From Rhizophagus clarus (Eukaryota; Glomeromycota; Glomeromycetes; Glomerales; Glomeraceae): a stretch of DNA of 64,000 nt. The notes under the pieces were generated by a model. The model ran no database searches. It was not told the origin of the DNA and saw only the letters and a list, made by a program, of their open reading frames with translations. Each line of letters begins with the position of its first letter. The first letter of the stretch is position 1. The DNA is taken from contig BLAL01000215.1 in the NCBI GenBank assembly GCA_015698045.1, forward strand, positions 1,364,001-1,428,000, given 5' to 3'. Shown here one piece after another: positions 35,847-48,944 of this stretch. Made by a program: the position numbers and the translations under genes.

Positions 35847-36685
35847 CTAATTTGCTCAAAACATACCAACATCTTCATTACTAGCATCATTAACATCATC
35901 ATTATCATCATCAGACTTCAAAAAATGTTTAAAAAATGTGTAGTAAGCCAAAGCCAAAATATGTTATTTTAATAGATATCATACCTTGTCTTCATTTCTT
36001 CTTAACTTCTTCTTTCTCTGATGAGCACCTTTTATAAAATTTAAATATTACTTAATACGTACATACGAATATAAATTAAATTATTACTTACATTTATTAT
36101 TAATTGATCTTTGCAATATCTCTTTAATTTACCAGTCACCAGTTGTTTTTGGAAACTTTCAATTGTTCGCTTTAAACTAAAGAGAGAATTATATTACATT
36201 AATTTATTTAAAATACAATTGCATATAATACACTCACTCTTTCAATAATTTGTAGTATCATTCTTTTTTCTTGCTTCTCTCAGGATCTTTCTGTATCAAT
36301 ATATGCTTCGATCAAATCACGTATGTCTGACTAAAATATAAACAATTACACAATTGGAATTTTAAACGAAAATGTATAAATTATATAAATTACAAACCTT
36401 ATAATCATTGAATTCTTCTTTTGAAATTTTTAAAATTACAGGAAGATTTAAATAATTTCTTCCAGTTGGTTTGGTGATTTCATCTTTATTCTTCTCTCTT
36501 TTTTTATTTTCTTTTTCACGTTCTCTCTCTTTTTCACGTTTTCTCTCTTTTTCACGTTCTCTTTTTCTTTTTATCTTTTTCTTTTTTTCGCTTCCTCTCT
36601 CGCTCTCTCTCTCTCTCTTTCTCTCGCGCTCTCTCTCTTTCTCCTCTCTCGCTCTTGCTCTCTCCTTCGCTACTCTCTTTCTCAT
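35847..36685 (-). pseudogene. Multi-exon Arg/Glu/Lys-rich protein paired with tnp2 gene
   Basis: The start is ATG at 36685. Exon 1 (to 36398) encodes an extreme RE/KE low-complexity helix (RERERKRERESERGSEKKKK) followed by PTGRNYLNLPVILKISKEEF. Further exons with GT-AG borders lie near 36340-36241 (SDIRDLIEAYIDTERS), 36180-36090 (LKRTIESFQKQLVTGKLKRY), 36032-35990 (GAHQRKKKLRRNED) and 35930-35856, an acidic tail. One TGA in exon 2 (CGA or TGG ancestor) breaks it. It is transcribed away from the tnp2 gene at 37555, the same arrangement as the partner gene in the 27-34 kb CACTA element, so it is likely that element's accessory gene. Confidence 0.6.
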
Positions 36686-37554
36686 TCTCTCTCATCGATA
36701 AATTATGTTGGATTCGAATGAAGCTGAATTTTAAACAAGCGATGATAAAAGATATGATTTTTGTATTATAATCGTGTGGTTGATTATAAAAAATAAGTCT
36801 CAGATTTATAATAAAAATGAATCAAAAAAAAAATTTTAAGAAACGTTAGGGATTTTTCTAAAAAAAAGAAAGATGAAACGAATCAATTTTTTTTAAAGAA
36901 AATTGGAAGAAAAGCCATTTTTCTTAAAGAAGAAAATCAATCAATTAATTTTCTTTTTAAAAAAAAAAATGTGAGAAAGCACTGTCAAGTTTTCTTAAAA
37001 AAAAACAAAGTTTTCAAAAAATTAAAAGAAACATTATCGAACTTTCTTTAAAAAGAAAAGTAAAACGAACAATTGGACTTGAATAAAATTATTAATACTA
37101 TATATTACCAAATACAGTTATTATAAACAGACATTTTATATTTGTTTGTATAAAGTCTTCGTATCTCGTGCCAAAGAAACATTTTTAATTTTTCTTAAAA
37201 AAGAAAAATAAAATGAACAATTTTTTTTTACAAAAAAAAAAGACAGAAATTTGACAGCGTTATTGTATACAAAAAAGGAACATAAGAAGTTTTCACATCA
37301 TCAATTAACCTGGTAATACCATGATACAGTCGTGGTAATTTTAATACTAAAAAAACTGTCTGTCATGGTAAAGTCGTGGTTAATTCTGAATAGATTCTTA
37401 AGAACAATAGGAATTGAACAATACATAATTATGAGTCAATCTTAATCATGATTATGAATTAATTTTGATTTGATTATTAATCTTAATCTGATCATAAGTA
37501 ATCTTAATCATAAATGGTGGGAGAATAAAATTTTATCGCTATAGAAAATTTTAA
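36686..37554. other. Divergent intergenic region with inverted GTGGTAA/ACCATG motifs
   Basis: Separates the charged-protein gene and the tnp2 gene. It has runs of TTCTTAAAAAGAAAA and, at 37310-37385, inverted motifs TACCATGATACAGTCGTGGT and CATGGTAAAGTCGTGGTTAA. Part of it (37255-37390) resembles 45310-45430. Confidence 0.45.
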
Positions 37555-40500
37555 ATGAGTAATAAAAATTTGGAATTATGCGAATGCCTCAAATGTAAGA
37601 GGAATGGAATAGGCAAATATGTTCATCCTACAACTAAATGGAAACACTCTAAAAAGAGAAAATATAACATTGAATTAATTGATGATGATATCATTGATGA
37701 AAGGTACATTATATAGTTGTAATTTTGAAGTTGATTATTTTAAAAACAATAGTTACTATTTTTTTTGTATTTTAGCTATGATGAATATAACTCTTATAAT
37801 GAAGAATCTTACAGAGAAGAGTCTTCTACAAAAAATCTTATAACGAGAATGAAGAATATTATAATGAAGAAGAATCAGAATTCTATAACGAAGAAAAATC
37901 AGAATCTTACAATGAAGAAGAATCAGAATTTCATAACAAAGAAGAATCTTTTTATAATAGAAAAAAAGCTGATAATTGGAAAGAAACTGATGATGATGAA
38001 GAATTGATCGTCTCAGGTAGTGCAGCGATATCTATTAATTAATGAATTTAGATTATTTGACAACCATCATAACTCATTTCATTGAAAATACTTACTTTTA
38101 GAAAGTGAGAATAATTCTCTAAATTTAGAAGGAAGTTTAAAAGATAGGACCTTATTAGAGAATATCAATTTAACAACCAATAAATATAATAGAATTTATT
38201 TAAACTTGTTTTGATTATATTATAATAATTAAATAATAATATAAGTTTACAGTAGAGCATAATATTACTAACAAAATTGCCAAAGGACTTCGTCTTCTTG
38301 AAATAAAAGTCTGACATAATATTAGTAATACAGCATTTAAAGAAATTGTTACGGCCACAGTTGGTATCTCTAGCAAAAGCATACATTCATTAATAAAAAT
38401 GCTTAAAGATATAATTCCTATAAAACCAATTTGGGTTGACAGGTGTATCAACTCATGTTGTGCTTTTACTGGTGACTACGAGAATCTAAATGAATGCATC
38501 TATTGTAAAGCTAAACGTTATCAAGTGGAAGGACAATTAAAAGCCCAAGTGGCTTATTTTTCCATTCAGGATCAACTTGTAATTCAATACCATGACTTAG
38601 CACGTGCAAAACAATTGCGCTACCATTCAGAATATATTTCTAGAAATATTGATGGTACTATTGGTGATGTGTTTGATGGTGCTCAATACAAAAATTTGTT
38701 ACAAAAAGGTTATTTTCAAGATGATCATGATATTGTACTTCTATGTTCAGTTGATGGTTACCAATTATTCAAACAAAAGTATAATGATTATTGGATAATT
38801 TTATTCATTAACACTAATCTGCCACCTGAACAACGTGTTAAAAAGGAGAATTTACTGATTATTTCTATTATTCTGGATCCTAAAGTTCCAAAAGATTTTA
38901 ATTCTTTCATAAAACCAGTAGTTGATGAGTTGTGTTTATTGGAAGGTAATTTTAAATAGAACTTAATCACTTATTGTATTATCTATTTAAATAATAATTT
39001 TATACAATAGGTGGCATCGACTGCTACGATAGTTTCACAAACGAAAAATTTTCATTAAAAGCTACTGTGCTTTCGTGAACTGGTGATACTTCTGATATAT
39101 CAAAAATTGCTTTATTAACAGACCATAATTCCTATATGGTATGTCAATATTGTGATCTTTGAGGGATATATAATAATCACATATATTATCCAACTACACT
39201 GCCATCAAATGCCAATAATACAAATGAAACTTATGATCCGTCAAATTTACCAAGGAGAATGCATAGTGATTATGTAACAAGAATTGGGCAGATAGTGACA
39301 ATAGAACTATCAAAAACACGTGAATTATTAGTTTCTAATTTAGGTAAACATATATATTTAATGTATTTTTTTTGTTGAAATTAATTAATTATTATCTAAA
39401 TAGGTGTTATAAGACGTAGTGTGCTACTAGATATAAGATCAACACAATTTCCTGCATGTTTTTTGGTTGATATCATGCATTTATTTTACGAGAATGTCAC
39501 CCCTTATATGTTAAGACATTGGATGGGATCTTTTTTTAAAGATTCTACTCTTAATAATCAGCCTTATACACTTAGTAATAAGCAATGGAGTGAAATTGGA
39601 GCCAACATGGATGCCATTAAAAAGTCAATTCTGACTGAATTTGGTCGACCTCCATGAAATATATTTCATCATTACAGTAGGTATAAAGCAGAAGAGTGGG
39701 CTTCTTGGATAACTTTATATTCCTTACCATTGTTAAAAGATCAATTACCATCAGTGTACCTTAAAGGTTGGTCATTTTTTGTCAAAGCTGTCTGGTTTTG
39801 CCAAAAACGAAAGTTGTCTTTACATGATCAAAATGAAATAAGGAGTTTGCTATTGCAATTTTATAACCATTATGAACGGTAAGTACAAATTTTTATCAAT
39901 TAATTTTATTATTAAAATTTTTCAATTAAATTCATTAAATTTTAATATACATTTAATAATTTTTAACTATTATTATCAGTACTTAACTAGCTGACTAAGT
40001 GCAATGAAAGCATACTTTCATTACCTTTTACATGTTGCTGATAGTATTCAAAGTAACGGTCTTTGTTGTTACACATGGCAGTTCCCTATGGAACGCACTT
40101 GCAGAATGCTACAACCATTGGTGAAATCAAAACTACACCCATATAAAAATTTAACAAATAATGTATATTTGTTAGAATTGTTTAATAATTTGTGTTATTA
40201 CAGAAAAATTCATAAACAGATATTTCTGCCAATCCCTCGTAAGAAATATAAAAATCACTTAGTTTATTCAAATGAAAATTACGACAAAGAGTTTCAATGG
40301 CCCTCTAAAACATATGATCTTAAGAAATCAGAAATCAAAGAAATAAAAAGTCATCTATCTGTAATAGATAACAAGGCAGCAGAAATGAAATTAAGTGTAT
40401 ATATTCAGTTATTTATTTAATTTTTATTTTTTTAATAATAATTAACATTTATCTTCTTTAGGATTTTAAAACGAGAGGGATAAAATTTGGTCATCTAATA

Positions 40501-40947
40501 ACTTCAGATGGGCAGGTAATTGGATCAGAATGGATACGTAGAAATAAAAACTGGGTTCGAATCAATTATACTATTTTGGTTAGTATTTTATGTAATAATA
40601 GATTAAAATTTTGTAAATTTTATTTAATATTATTTTTTTTATTAAAGACCCGTATGGAAGTTGATAGATGGACTCATATTTGAAATGTCGCACCAGAATT
40701 TATAATAAAAATATTTTATGCTCAAGTGAATTATTTTCTTGTATACAAATATAAGGATCAAGAAAAAATGTTGGCAAATGTTAAATGGACAAGTAACGTC
40801 AATGAAGATGCACTTGGTACAACTTTCTTCGTAGGTAATGATGGTTCTACACAATTTATTGATGTTACTGCAATCGATAGATGTGTAAGATTTATAAAAT
40901 TAGGACATAAAACATATATTATTGATAAAGAATATATGGAAGAGTGA
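37555..40947 (+). pseudogene. Second CACTA tnp2-type transposase, decayed
   Basis: Exon 1 (37555-37703) encodes an N-terminal Cys motif (CECLKCKRNGIGKYVHP), and exon 2 (from 37776) an acidic Tyr/Glu-rich stretch. The core follows: KPIWVDRCINSCCAFTG and CIYCK finger; Asp in CSVDGYQLFKQ (38753-38755) with NLPPEQRV; Asp in LVDIMHLFYENV (39469-39471); and Glu in QFPMERTCRML (40091-40093). These correspond to the DDE triad of CACTA transposases. The C-terminal exons (40462-40580, 40650-40947) add a domain ending KLGHKTYIIDKEYMEE. Stops are chiefly TGA (near 38311, 39077, 39160, 39655, 40681), consistent with CGA or TGG ancestors; an A-run near 37830 shifts frame. Terminal repeats of the element were not found. 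Confidence 0.75.
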
Positions 40948-41770
40948 TGACAAAAAAGAAGTTGAATTATTATTTTTATTTAACTAACTAATATGAAGTA
41001 AAATATTTTATATTAATTTTTATGATGTTTATTTTTTAACATTTTATTTGATAAAAAAATAAAATTTTATTTATATGGTCTTTATTAATTAACTACAATA
41101 GTATATAAGTTACAAATTTTGATCGATTGATTTTTTTTGCTTTTATCGAAACTTGCTATTAAAAATAAAGCAGTATCACAAAAAAATTCTTGTGAAACCG
41201 TATTACATAAAATAAATCATAACTTATTATAGATATATATTAATTATCATGAACATCGCTAAAATATTATAATATTTCATAAATTACATCACAAAAATAG
41301 ATCAGTAACATGTATTCAATTGTGTAATGTGTTCATTTAAAGTTAGATTAAACTGCTTACCCTGCTCAATTTATAATAACATGTACCTATGAAATTTTTA
41401 TCTTGTAGAATGAATTATTTTTAATAGAAAAACATAAACATGATGACTCATAAAATTTTTTTACTTATAAATTATATATTAATAAAATTTAAATTTTTTA
41501 TTAAAAAAAAATAAAATAAAATAAAATTTATTTCAATTTTATAAAATTAATTAAATTATTATTGTTTATTTAATTGATATTTTAAAGACCGTATTTAACT
41601 ATTAAAATCTTTAATACAACCTTCGACTGCGAATGCCTGACGAAGATTTACCATATTCTTTTGAGAAATTTTACTTTCTTTTGCTATAATTATTTTTAAA
41701 CAAGTAAAGGATACTAAGATGCTAACTAATACATTAATACTAAATTTATATTTATAAAACTTACCCAATA
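40948..41770. other. Intergenic AT-rich region with duplicated block
   Basis: 41480-41610 resembles 44940-45030 in the same orientation (shared TTGATATTTTAAAGA and AAAATTTATTT). No gene was seen. Confidence 0.45.
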
Positions 41771-41775
41771 TTCAG

Positions 41776-42237
41776 GTATTTTGCGCCTTTAAGGAAACAT
41801 CAACTTCCTCTAAATTATTAATATGTTGTTGTTGTTGTTTTAACTCTTCCTATTGTTGTTGAAACTTAAATTGTTGTTCCATTATTATGTCATCTTGTAT
41901 GCCTACATGATGTTCTAGCTGTGTAATATAAACTGTAAAAAGAAAGGGAAGGAGGTTAACTATATACACTCGTTAAATAAATTATGTGGTATAGTTTCAT
42001 TACTGTATCAACTTCATTTATAATGGCTATAGTATCCCTTAAGACAGGAAAGATGAATCCAAACGAGAGTGCCTACAATCAAATTTAAGCACAAGCCATG
42101 TTCATTGGTACAGCTCCATCACCAAGTCATAACCTACCATTTTTATTATGATGACTTAATGGTTTACTTTGTTCTCTTCTTTTTGCCTTTATTCGTTTCA
42201 AGGCCTTTTTCTTGGAGTTATATGAATGGTGTACCAT
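41776..42237 (-). pseudogene. Basic/Gln-rich coiled-coil gene remnant
   Basis: Exon 1 from ATG 42237 encodes a basic peptide (MVHHSYNSKKKALKRIKAKR). A later block near 41920-41780 reads DDIIMEQQFKFQQQ and EELKQQQQHINNLEEVDVSL, with a TAG (CAG ancestor) and a TGA. It diverges from the Myb/SANT gene at 43730, repeating the two-gene layout of the tnp2 elements, so it is probably an element accessory protein. The middle exon boundaries are uncertain. Confidence 0.45.
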
Positions 42238-42339
42238 TTTAGAACAACCTTAAATTTTAATAAGAACGTAAGAGAGAAGAAAGAGAGAGAATTTTAATTT
42301 TTTTACTCTACTCGTATTTTTTTGTGAAAATGATTTTTT

Positions 42340-42640
42340 CGTAGGAATAAAAATATACACACAAAATTGAAAAATAGAACTGATCAATTTACAAAATTAA
42401 AAATAGAACTTCTTGATCAACTGATAGGAAAATCCTTCAATCTAAAATATTATATAAAAATTTTGTGTTTAAATTACCCGTATAAAAAATAATCTGCGAT
42501 GTGTAATTTGATCTTTTACAGTGGATATTCCCAACGCAATAAATTAGTTGATAATATCACACAGCTATCTATACTTGTTCTAAAACTTGAATGATTTTTT
42601 CTTGATCACATTTAACTAAATAAAGTATAATAAAGTAAAA
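42340..42640. repeat. Diverged duplicate block (copy at 45035-45290)
   Basis: Shares GAATAAAAATATA, GAACTGATCA, AAATCCTTCAA and ACAGYTATCTATAC in the same order and orientation with 45035-45290. In the second copy this block directly abuts the block matching 41480-41610, so the Q-rich gene lies between the two blocks only in this copy. Confidence 0.55.
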
Positions 42641-43729
42641 ATTAACACCAATTAAATTCTAAATGCCATTTTAAAAATTCTAGCATGTTTTTTTTATGCA
42701 TTTTTTTATACATTTCCTGAATTATGTTTGTTCTAATTAGGTATTTTTGCAGTAGTTTTTTTTTTCTTTAAAAATTACGAAATATAAACAGTAAATAGCT
42801 ATAATTCTAACGAAAATGGACCTAATCAAAAACAAAATAGATTGTTTGTTAAATAATTCCAGAATTCCATCCAGATCACGATTCAGCATTAATTTCAGTA
42901 TTTACTATAGTACTGATCAAATCGATACTTTATTATCGATTTCTTTCCTACTTCCAAATATATTTAACCACGACCCAACTGTGACTTGATTGCGTCATAG
43001 TGAAAAAATTCTAGTCAACTTAATATATTTAACCACAACTCAACCGTGATTCAATCACGACTCAACCTATGTAAGTAACAGTTATAAGTTTTTTGATTAA
43101 AGAAAAAAAAATAGTTTAAAAAAATAATACCATTACTTATAAAAATTTAAAGCTAATAGGATTTTTATTTTTTTAATTAGCTTTAACTTTTTTTTTATTA
43201 GATTCTAAGAGTAATGATATTATTTGATTAGATCGTTACTTTTTTTGATTGGATCCTTTATATTATTTTCGATTAGGATATTTACAAGTAATTGTATTGT
43301 TTTTTTTTAAATTAATGGGATTTTTACTTTTTCGATTAGGTGATTAAGATTTTATGAGTAATGGCGTTATAGTTTTTACTTTTTTTTATGAATAATAGTA
43401 TTCTTTTTTTATTTAAGGCTTAGATTTTCTTTTTCATTATATTTTTTATGAGTAATGATATTATTTTTTTTAATACTAAGATTTCTACCTTTTACGAGTA
43501 ATTGTATAATTTTTGGTTAGGATCATTATAAATAATTGTATTATTTTTTTAAAACTAATAAGATCTTTACTTTCTCAAGTAATGACGTTATATGTTTTTA
43601 CTTATTAGATTTTTGAGTAATATTGTTATTTTTTTTCAAAAAAAAAAAAATTATAAAAGGATAACTTATTTTTGCAAAATTTCTCTTTAACAAATTCAAT
43701 TAAAAAAAAGCTTTAACTAAAAATATAAT
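42641..43729. other. Intergenic region with ACCACGAC/CAACCGTG motifs, then T-rich tract
   Basis: At 42960-43075, AACCACGACCCAACTGTGAC and CAACCGTGATTCAATCACGA form a cluster of related direct and inverted motifs between two divergent genes. 43080-43680 is a low-complexity ATTTTTACTTTTT tract with ATGAGTAATG repeats. Confidence 0.45.
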
Positions 43730-44461
43730 ATGTGGGGTGACCCCGAAATTAGGTTATTAATTAATGAAAGAAAAACGAGAAATATTGAATATTATGAAAT
43801 AGCAGGATCTAGTAGAGTCAGTTTTTGGATGAGGTGGCAGGTGTAATTAATACGAGATTCAATAAATCTTATACTGGTGAGCAGTCTAAAGAGAAATTCC
43901 AAAATTTGATAAGAGAGTATAAGGTAAGAAAATTACAAAATATTGTGATAAGAATTTGAATTTATATTTCTTTTTTTTATTAGTCTATGAGAAAATATTT
44001 GATGAACTACCAGGTGGAAAAGTAACAAAAAATGGAGAGAAGTATTATAACGAATTTATCGATGATTTCTGACTCAAGCCTGGTAAAATATATTATTTTT
44101 TTCCTTTTTTTTTTATGGAATTACTTAGCTTATTTTTAATTTTTCAGAAAGTACATTAGCACAAATTTTGCCTCCACTACCACCTCTACAACCTCTACCA
44201 CAACCTCTACCATTTCCTCCACCTCCACCACAACCTCCCCCACCTTAAACTCCTTCACCACCTCCACCTCCTTCTCTAACTCCACCACAACCTCCACCTT
44301 CTCTTCCACCTCCACCACAACCTCCACTACCATCACCTCCGTCATCTTCACCAACACCTCCACCTCTTTATATATCACACCATTTCTCTATACACTTTTT
44401 AGATCACGACGTCATGAATCTTATTCCCCACCTCAATATCATTAATTTCTTAATATTTTAA
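43730..44461 (+). pseudogene. Myb/SANT-like protein with proline-rich tail (paralog 1)
   Basis: Exon 1 starts MWGDPEIRLLINERKTRN and continues as a Myb/SANT-like DNA-binding fold (INTRFNKSYTGEQSKEKFQN) after a one-base frame break at TTTTTGGATGAGG (about 43832). After a GT-AG intron, exon 2 reads EKIFDELPGGKVTKNGEKYY and NEFIDDF followed by TGA (Trp in the family). Exon 3 encodes a long PPPPQPP tail with TAA at 44246-44248 (CAA ancestor). Soluble Myb/SANT-like proteins of this type are commonly encoded by fungal mobile elements and bind element DNA. It is likely an accessory protein; the copy is dead. Confidence 0.65.
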
Positions 44462-45034
44462 TAATATAATAATAATATTTTGTCTTTTGCTAATTGCTAT
44501 TTTTTCATTAAATTAATAAATAAATATAATAATTTCATTCGTTAATGAATAATTTTCAATGTTTTATATACAAAATAACAAAATTTAATATAAAGTATCG
44601 TTATTACTAATGATATTTTTGTCTTTAGATAATCATGTTTTTCCCAATTTTGTAAAAATGGTCTGCGGCTTAAGGTCATGTTTATTTAGATTGTCATTGA
44701 CTTATAGATTATCCTGTATTTAGATTATCCTGTATATATTGTGCGATGCGTGCCATTTGCGAGTTTACGCCTAATCTCTTTATAGTTTAGCACTTTAGCT
44801 ATAATTGGCACGAAAATGTTGATTGACTAACATTATAAATGAATAAATAAACCATTTTTTACACTATATATCTATTAACAGAAGAAGCATCAATAGTAAA
44901 ATTTATAAATTTTATAAAATTTTTTTATTTTTTTTAAACTTGTATTGCATTAATAAAAATTTGAATTTTTTTTATTAAAATAAAGTAAAATTTATTTATT
45001 ACATTATAATTGATATTTTAAAGATTGTATTCTA
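44462..45034. other. Intergenic region
   Basis: No gene seen. 44940-45030 matches 41480-41610 (see duplicated blocks). Confidence 0.4.
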
Positions 45035-45430
45035 TCATATTTTTTTCGTGAGAATAAAAATATAGATTTACAAAATTGGAACTGATCAGCTGATGAAAAA
45101 TCCTTCAACTTCATATACATCTAGATTACCTTCTGTATAAATAATTTGAATTGTGCAATAGTTTTCTTATTTATTAAAAATACAAAAGTAACGCACCATA
45201 CTTTTTTTTGACAAAATGTGTACACAGTTATCTATACGTATACTAAATCTTAAATGAATTTTTTTCTGATCAGTTAAAATAATAATTATCCCGTTCTGCA
45301 GTATTTGCAGCCAATATTGTATACAAAAAGGAATATAGAAGGGGTTTCCTCAACATCTAAAATTAAACAATTATTTCATCACAAGTCACAAATCAATACT
45401 AAAAAAGCTATGTATTGTGATATAATCACG
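45035..45430. repeat. Second copy of duplicated intergenic blocks
   Basis: 45035-45290 matches 42340-42640. 45310-45430 matches 37255-37390 (shared TTGTATACAAAAA, GGAAYATA, AATACTAAAAAA). The juxtaposition suggests recombination among related two-gene elements. Confidence 0.5.
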
Positions 45431-45960
45431 GTAAATATCTCAGTGTTTGTATCATTTTAATATAAATTAATAAATTATATAATTATACCATTTAGAATAG
45501 CCTGTATAAATAAAATTACAATTATAAACCTCCCCTGCATCATCTTCTGAATCATCTATGATTTATCAATAATCATACGACCAATTTTTTTCTTATTATA
45601 TTATTATAACATCTGCTTTTTTATCTTTATTTAAATTTTCTCGTGTTTATTTAAATCTTATTTTTTAATAAATATTCAAAGATTACGTTTTTTTCAAATA
45701 TTTATTTTTATCAATTTATTTTACATCCGTTTAATATAAATAACCCAAATGAAACTGAAAACAATACAAATAATAATAATAATAGAAACAATGAAGCAGA
45801 TTATGATATTATTAATATTATACCATTTAATACATTATTGGAAATGCATATATCGCTTTAAAAAATCACTAATAATTTATTTACGTCACTTGTAAATATT
45901 TCTACTTTGTTGGCGAATAATAATAATCTTTCTATGTCAATCAATAATTTATCAGAAGTA

Positions 45961-48753
45961 TAGTGGGTGACACCATAAGACATCCAATAAAATTAGTGAT
46001 CTTCAAATGTTAATAAAAATATATCCAGTAATCATTTTTTAAAAAACTCAACGCTATTTAATACTTCTTATTGAATTCTATATAACTACGTTGAGATAAT
46101 TAAAATCGGATTATTATATCAAAAGTTATAGGCTTTTAAAATTTGGGATTTTATTATATTTAGTTCTGATTTGGCCCTTTAATGTTGGCCCGAATTATAA
46201 TATTCCAGCCAGAATTACAGGCGTGTAATATAGTAAATTATATAAAATATCGTAACACACCAACACATGTAAATCTGATTTGTGTAATCAAAATGCCGAG
46301 AGTGAGAAAAAAAGTTTTACATTTGCGGAAAATTGCAAAAACTTCAGTGAAAGTAAAGAGACAAACGGTATGCATATTAATAACGGATCATGAAACAAAA
46401 AAAAAAAATTTTTTTATACTTATTTTAATCTTTTTTTAGTCTTTCGAAAATATAGATGATAACGACTATAATTCATCCGATAATGAAAATCTAGATATAG
46501 AATTTGAATGGGAAGATGAAGGGCTTGATAAAGAAAAAAATTTATTTCAAATTTTAGTTAATAATATGAGAAATTTAAAACCATCTAAGCGTCCACTTAC
46601 ATATCATGGAAATTCAACCCGAACTAAAAAAAGGAGAAAAAAAGCTGCACGCGAAGCTATCAAGAATAATGGTCAAACATTGGATAAATTTTTTAGAAAA
46701 GAAAGGAGTAATGATGAAGATATAGAAGAAAGAGGTAATGAAGAAGAAAGTGATATAAAAAGGGATGATAAATCAAATAATCAAATATTAGATGAATATA
46801 TTACAGAAATTGAAAATAAACTTAAAAACAATAAACAAATAACTCCAGGCCAAAAAGTTCGATTTAAAGCCATTCAATATTTTTTTCAATTACAAAAATC
46901 TGGTCATCATAAAATGGAATCAGCTAAAATTGTTGCACAATTATTAAACCGTGGAGAACGGTTTTCAAAATGTGTTCGAGCTTGGGCTAAATCATATACA
47001 TTATATAATGATATTCCACAAATTGGTCGTGGTAAATATTCAGGAAAAAGCTTACTTGAAGATGAAGGTGTTCGACTTAAAGTTTCATCATATTTAAGAA
47101 AAATGAAACATAATGTAACAATTCATAATTTTTGTGATTATATATCATCTGAAATATTACCATCACTAGGAATTGAAACAAAAACAACAATAAGGTAAAA
47201 TGCAAATATTTGCATGGATTTTAATTAATATTTATTAATTAATAACTTTAATTTTATTTAAGCACTCGAACGGTAAATAGATGGTTAAAAAAAATGGGAT
47301 TTGTTTATGATAGATATCAAAAAGGAATGTATGTGGATGGACATGAAAGACCGGATGTTGTTGAATACCGAAAGCAATTTCTTGAAGAGATTGATATGTA
47401 TATATATTTTTTAATAATATCACAATGAATTAAATTAATTTAATTGACTAATATAATATTAAAATTTTATTTATAGATACCAAAAACTAATGCTATCATT
47501 TGAGGGTAATGATCTTGAAAGACAAATTGATCTAATTTTAAATAATAATGAAAAATTACATATACTCGTTACCCATGATAAAACTACATTCCAATCTAAT
47601 GATGGTTTAAAATCTGGATGGATGCCAGATGGAGAACAACCCTTACGTAAAAAAGGCCAAGGTCGTTCAATTCATATTAGTGATTTTTTGACGGATACTA
47701 TTGGAAGGTTAAAGTTAAATGATAATCAAATAAATGAAGTTGGAGATTCCATGTATCATGAAACACGTGTGATGATTAATCCAGGTAAAAATTTTGATGG
47801 ATGATGGAATGTAGATAAATTAATTGAACAGGTAAATATATATTATATTCTCAAATAATATGTTTATATTAATATATGATGTTAATAATTAATTTTTAGA
47901 TAGAAAATCGCGCTATACCTATTTTTGAAAAAACTCATCCAGGAGCAATTGCTGTTTTTGCCTTTGATAATTCTTCAAGTCATGGAAAATATGCGGATGA
48001 TGCGTTAAATGCAAATCATATGAACTTGAATCCAGGTGGAAAGCAGGACAAATTACGCGATACAATCTTTAATGGCCAAACTCAGTATATGAATTTTCCA
48101 GACAATTATCATGATAAAAATTTATGCGGAAAACCTAAAGGAATGAGAGTTATTTTAGAAGAAAGAGGTTTATGGCCATCAACAGGATTAAAAGCATATT
48201 GTGGAAATAATGAATATAATATTAATTCTCAATGTTGTGCACGGCATATTCTATCAAACCAACCTGATTTTCTCAATACTAAACCTTTAATTCAAGAGGT
48301 TATTGAAGCAAGAGGCCATAAAGTAATTTTTTATCCAAAGTTCCATTGTGAACTCAACTATATCGAAATGTATTGGGGAGCAGCTAAAAGATATGCTCGT
48401 CAACATTGTAATTATAGTTGGACAGGATTACAGAGAGTTGTTCTGCTTGCATTAGACTCAGTCCCTATTAGTCATATTAGAAAATATGCTAGAAAATCTG
48501 CACGATATATGGATTGTTATAGAAAAGGTTTAAATGCTAAACAGGCCGAGTATGCTGTAAAAAAATTTAAGTCACATAGAGCGATACCCAATTCAATTTT
48601 GACGAATATTGATGATTTATGTAATTAAATTCTGAATTCTGATTGGTTTAAATGTAAAATCATGTGATTTATTATGAACACGTGATAAATTATATAAGTA
48701 AATAAATTTGGCCCTTCGAATAAAAAGTGGATGTCTTATGCTGTCACCCATCG
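45961..48753. mobile_element. Tc1/mariner-superfamily element, 2793 bp, TA target
   Basis: TGGGTGACACCATAAGACAT near the left end and ATGTCTTATGCTGTCACCCA near the right are inverted. TA duplicates flank it (45959-45960, 48754-48755). Dropping the element and one TA restores the host frame exactly, which fixes the ends. The three outermost bases differ between ends (TAG versus CGA read inward). It carries a single five-exon transposase gene. Confidence 0.85.
46293..48628 (+). pseudogene. DDE transposase of the Tc1/mariner-type element, one nonsense codon
   Basis: Exons 46293-46367, 46440-47194, 47273-47397, 47477-47831 and 47900-48628 join with GT-AG introns and matching phase (about 680 codons). 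The N-terminal half is charged with a basic stretch (RTKKRRKKAAREAIKNNGQT) and a helix-turn-helix-like part (STRTVNRWLKKMGFVYDR). The catalytic core follows: Asp in THDKTTF (47577-47579), Asp in FDNSSSHG (47966-47968) and Glu in ELNYIEMYWGAAK (48365-48367), the IS630/Tc1-style DDE layout. This matches a large fungal DDE family. The only lesion is TGA 47802-47804 (TGG ancestor, DGWWN context). It is the best preserved transposase in the window. Confidence 0.85.
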
Positions 48754-48912
48754 TATTAAAAAATAGTCCTCATATAACAGCATCAATATCAACACAACCA
48801 CCAACAACAACACCACCATCAATATTATCGCCATTATCATCATCACCATTACTATCTACAACAACATTATCATCACCATTACCATCTACAACAACAACAA
48901 CAACAACAACAA

Positions 48913-48944
<32 letters not shown>

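Noticed and set aside
36471..36701. Plus-strand Ser/Leu/Phe-rich open frame
   Set aside because: It is the antisense of the Arg/Glu-rich exon of the minus-strand gene at 35847-36685, which has splice sites and further exons.
40550..40570. GGTTCGAATC resembling a tRNA B box
   Set aside because: It lies in a coding exon of the tnp2 gene and no A box or cloverleaf was found around it.
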